From CAYURR01 sp964446745 (GTDB lineage Bacteria; Bacillota; Clostridia; Lachnospirales; WQUN01), in assembly GCA_964446745.1 (NCBI GenBank), contig CAYURR010000139.1, positions 1-7,946 on the forward strand: DNA of 7,946 nt. The letters are read 5' to 3'. The translations under genes were made by a program, and so were the position numbers. Under the pieces are notes generated by a model. That model was not told the origin of the DNA. It did no database searches and saw only the letters and a program-made list of their open reading frames with translations. Of this stretch, positions 6,388 through 7,946 are shown in pieces (position 1 is the stretch's first letter; each line of letters opens with the position of its first letter).

Positions 6388-7946
6388 TTAACTATACAAT
6401 TCATCAACCGCGAGCTCTGTGACCAGACCGTCGACCGATGTGCTCCTTGCTGTTACGCGCAGCATGTTGTCCTGCCCGACATGGAATACCACGCCGACCT
6501 TTTCCTGCCCCCTCGGGCCCTGTGGGATGCCGCGCAGTGAAGTACCCGAGAGGCGCTTCATGCCCTCCTGGTTCACTGACTGCTGCTTTACACCCAAAAG
6601 CGGTGCGGTGTTCTCGTATACCACGATCGCCATGCTCGATACATTGTCAAAGTTTGTGGTCAAGAGCTCCCCTGCCGCTACTGTGAGGCCGTCCTTAGGG
6701 ATATCAAGGCCCGCAGGTACGATCTCCATAAAACGGCGACCCGCGATCTCAAGGCCCAGCGGGTGTATGGTCTTTTCCTGTACAACCGGACCCCTGACTG
6801 TCGGCATCATGATCATGTTACAGTAGATCGCCGCACCCTGCGATATGCTCAGTGCCGGTGATATCTTTGATCTGAAGGGTTCCTTGCCAAACTTCTCTGC
6901 GATACGCTCGCATACAACAGGCAGTGATGAGCTGCCGCCGACCAAGAATATCTCGTCGATATCCGAGACTCCGATCGAAGCTGCGTTCAAGCACATGTCG
7001 ATGCTCTTCAACGTCTCGTCTACCATTTCGATGACGGACTTGCCACCCCACTTGTCGAATATTACATCGGGATCGCCGAGCCTGTTCTGACGCATATGCG
7101 TTACAAATTCCTCGCGCGTGATCTCCATGTTGATGTTGACGATTTTGGGCTCCTGCAGCAGCGGTGCGAGTACGATCTTTGTGCTGTTTGCGGAGGACAG
7201 GCGTTCCTTTGCCTGTGTAGCTGCCTGCATCAGGCGCACAAGTGCGATCTTCTTCTGACGCCTCGAGACACCGTCGTCCGTTTCCTCGTCAAATAGGTCT
7301 ATCTCATTGTCGGTGAGTTTTTTGAACTCCTGGTAGATCATGTCCATGATAACCTTATCTATGTCGTTGCCGCCCAGATGATTGTCACCATATGTGCTCA
7401 GTATCGATATAACAGGCTCGCCGCCGTCCTCAGCCTTTATCTGCAATATACATGCGTCGAATGTACCGCCGCCGAAGTCGTATACGAGAACCTTTTTATC
7501 CTTTGTTTCGTTGATAGCATAGCTAATCGCAGCCGCCGCGGGCTCGAGGCGCAGGTAGACGCTGGCTTCATCAAAGCCTGCCGCCACCGCCGCATCCTTT
7601 GTCACGCGTTTCTGTTTGTCCGTCGAGTTCGCGGGTACCGTGATCACACAGCCCGAAAACTCTCCAGATATATTCAAATGCTCCGACGCATATTCGTCGG
7701 CCTTTTGCTTGATGTATGAAAGTATCTCCGCCGTTATCTGCTCGGGTGTAAACAGGTATTCCTTGTCATCGACCAACACGGATATCTTTTCGTCGCTCTC
7801 AAGCATACGCTTTACCCATAACACCGTAGAGGTCGGATATATCACGGCCGCTTCCTTTGCCTGCGCGCCGAATATCTTTACAAGCTTTGTATCGTCATCC
7901 GGATCCGCCTCAAACTGTATCGCTGTCGGGAAGATATTGCTGCCGT
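6388..7946 (-). CDS. Lidless Hsp70 chaperone (Hsp70-A), 5'-truncated by window edge
   Basis: The open frame continues through the window edge. From the edge it reads GSNIFPTAIQFEAD, then KIFGAQAKEAA, which correspond to about residues 30-60 of DnaK, so roughly 30 N-terminal residues including the phosphate-1 loop are outside. 518 complete codons are visible. Motifs present are WVKRML (catalytic-Lys region), LRLEPAAAAISYA (connect), VYDFGGGTFD (phosphate-2), GDNHLGGNDID and FLVGGSSSLPVV (adenosine), so ATPase activity is expected. The beta substrate-binding domain is the most DnaK-like of the set (HPLGLEI, VPAGLDIP, GIPQGPRG, then FHVGQDNMLRVTAR). The protein ends about 15 residues after it, so the alpha-helical lid is missing. 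The GTG at 7845 is an internal Val codon, not the start. The stop lies 33 nt before the GrpE-like gene, consistent with one operon. Confidence 0.96.
   Translation of the reverse strand, partial: GSNIFPTAIQFEADPDDDTKLVKIFGAQAKEAAVIYPTSTVLWVKRMLESDEKISVLVDDKEYLFTPEQITAEILSYIKQKADEYASEHLNISGEFSGCVITVPANSTDKQKRVTKDAAVAAGFDEASVYLRLEPAAAAISYAINETKDKKVLVYDFGGGTFDACILQIKAEDGGEPVISILSTYGDNHLGGNDIDKVIMDMIYQEFKKLTDNEIDLFDEETDDGVSRRQKKIALVRLMQAATQAKERLSSANSTKIVLAPLLQEPKIVNINMEITREEFVTHMRQNRLGDPDVIFDKWGGKSVIEMVDETLKSIDMCLNAASIGVSDIDEIFLVGGSSSLPVVCERIAEKFGKEPFRSKISPALSISQGAAIYCNMIMMPTVRGPVVQEKTIHPLGLEIAGRRFMEIVPAGLDIPKDGLTVAAGELLTTNFDNVSSMAIVVYENTAPLLGVKQQSVNQEGMKRLSGTSLRGIPQGPRGQEKVGVVFHVGQDNMLRVTARSTSVDGLVTELAVDELYS

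Overview
The window is one densely packed, entirely minus-strand gene cluster, transcribed from high to low coordinates. It is cut at both ends. No gene on the plus strand is credible. AGGAGG-type ribosome binding sites, GTG starts and 1-33 nt gaps or overlaps fit a bacterium, probably a low-to-mid GC Firmicute of the Clostridia type. That placement rests on style only, because no phylogenetic marker is present.

In transcription order the window holds: (1) an Hsp70/DnaK-family protein missing only its first ~30 residues (called Hsp70-A, 6388-7946); (2) a 526-residue, mostly helical protein whose last ~54 residues closely match the C-terminal beta-wing of GrpE, the Hsp70 nucleotide exchange factor (4774-6354); (3) a divergent Hsp70 that has lost its catalytic motifs (Hsp70-B, 3244-4758); (4) an Hsp70 with intact ATPase motifs (Hsp70-C, 1611-3239); (5) an OLD/ABC-type AAA ATPase (583-1611); (6) a 169-residue protein with a PD-(D/E)XK nuclease-like core (70-579); and (7) the first 15 codons of another Hsp70 (Hsp70-D, 1-45).

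The three Hsp70s with visible C-termini all stop near the end of the substrate-binding beta-domain and lack the helical lid. No J-domain protein is visible. The cluster therefore looks like a specialised chaperone machine: ATP-competent Hsp70s, an apparent pseudo-Hsp70 and a dedicated oversized GrpE-like exchange factor.

The ATPase-nuclease pair is much more AT-rich than the Hsp70 genes, yet its genes are translationally coupled to Hsp70-C and to each other, and Hsp70 coding resumes after it. ATPase plus nuclease is the layout of many phage-defence and toxin effectors. The most interesting reading is a defence or stress-response system in which Hsp70s sense or hold a nuclease effector. A passenger cassette inserted into an unrelated chaperone operon explains the same facts. 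I know of no characterised system with this composition.
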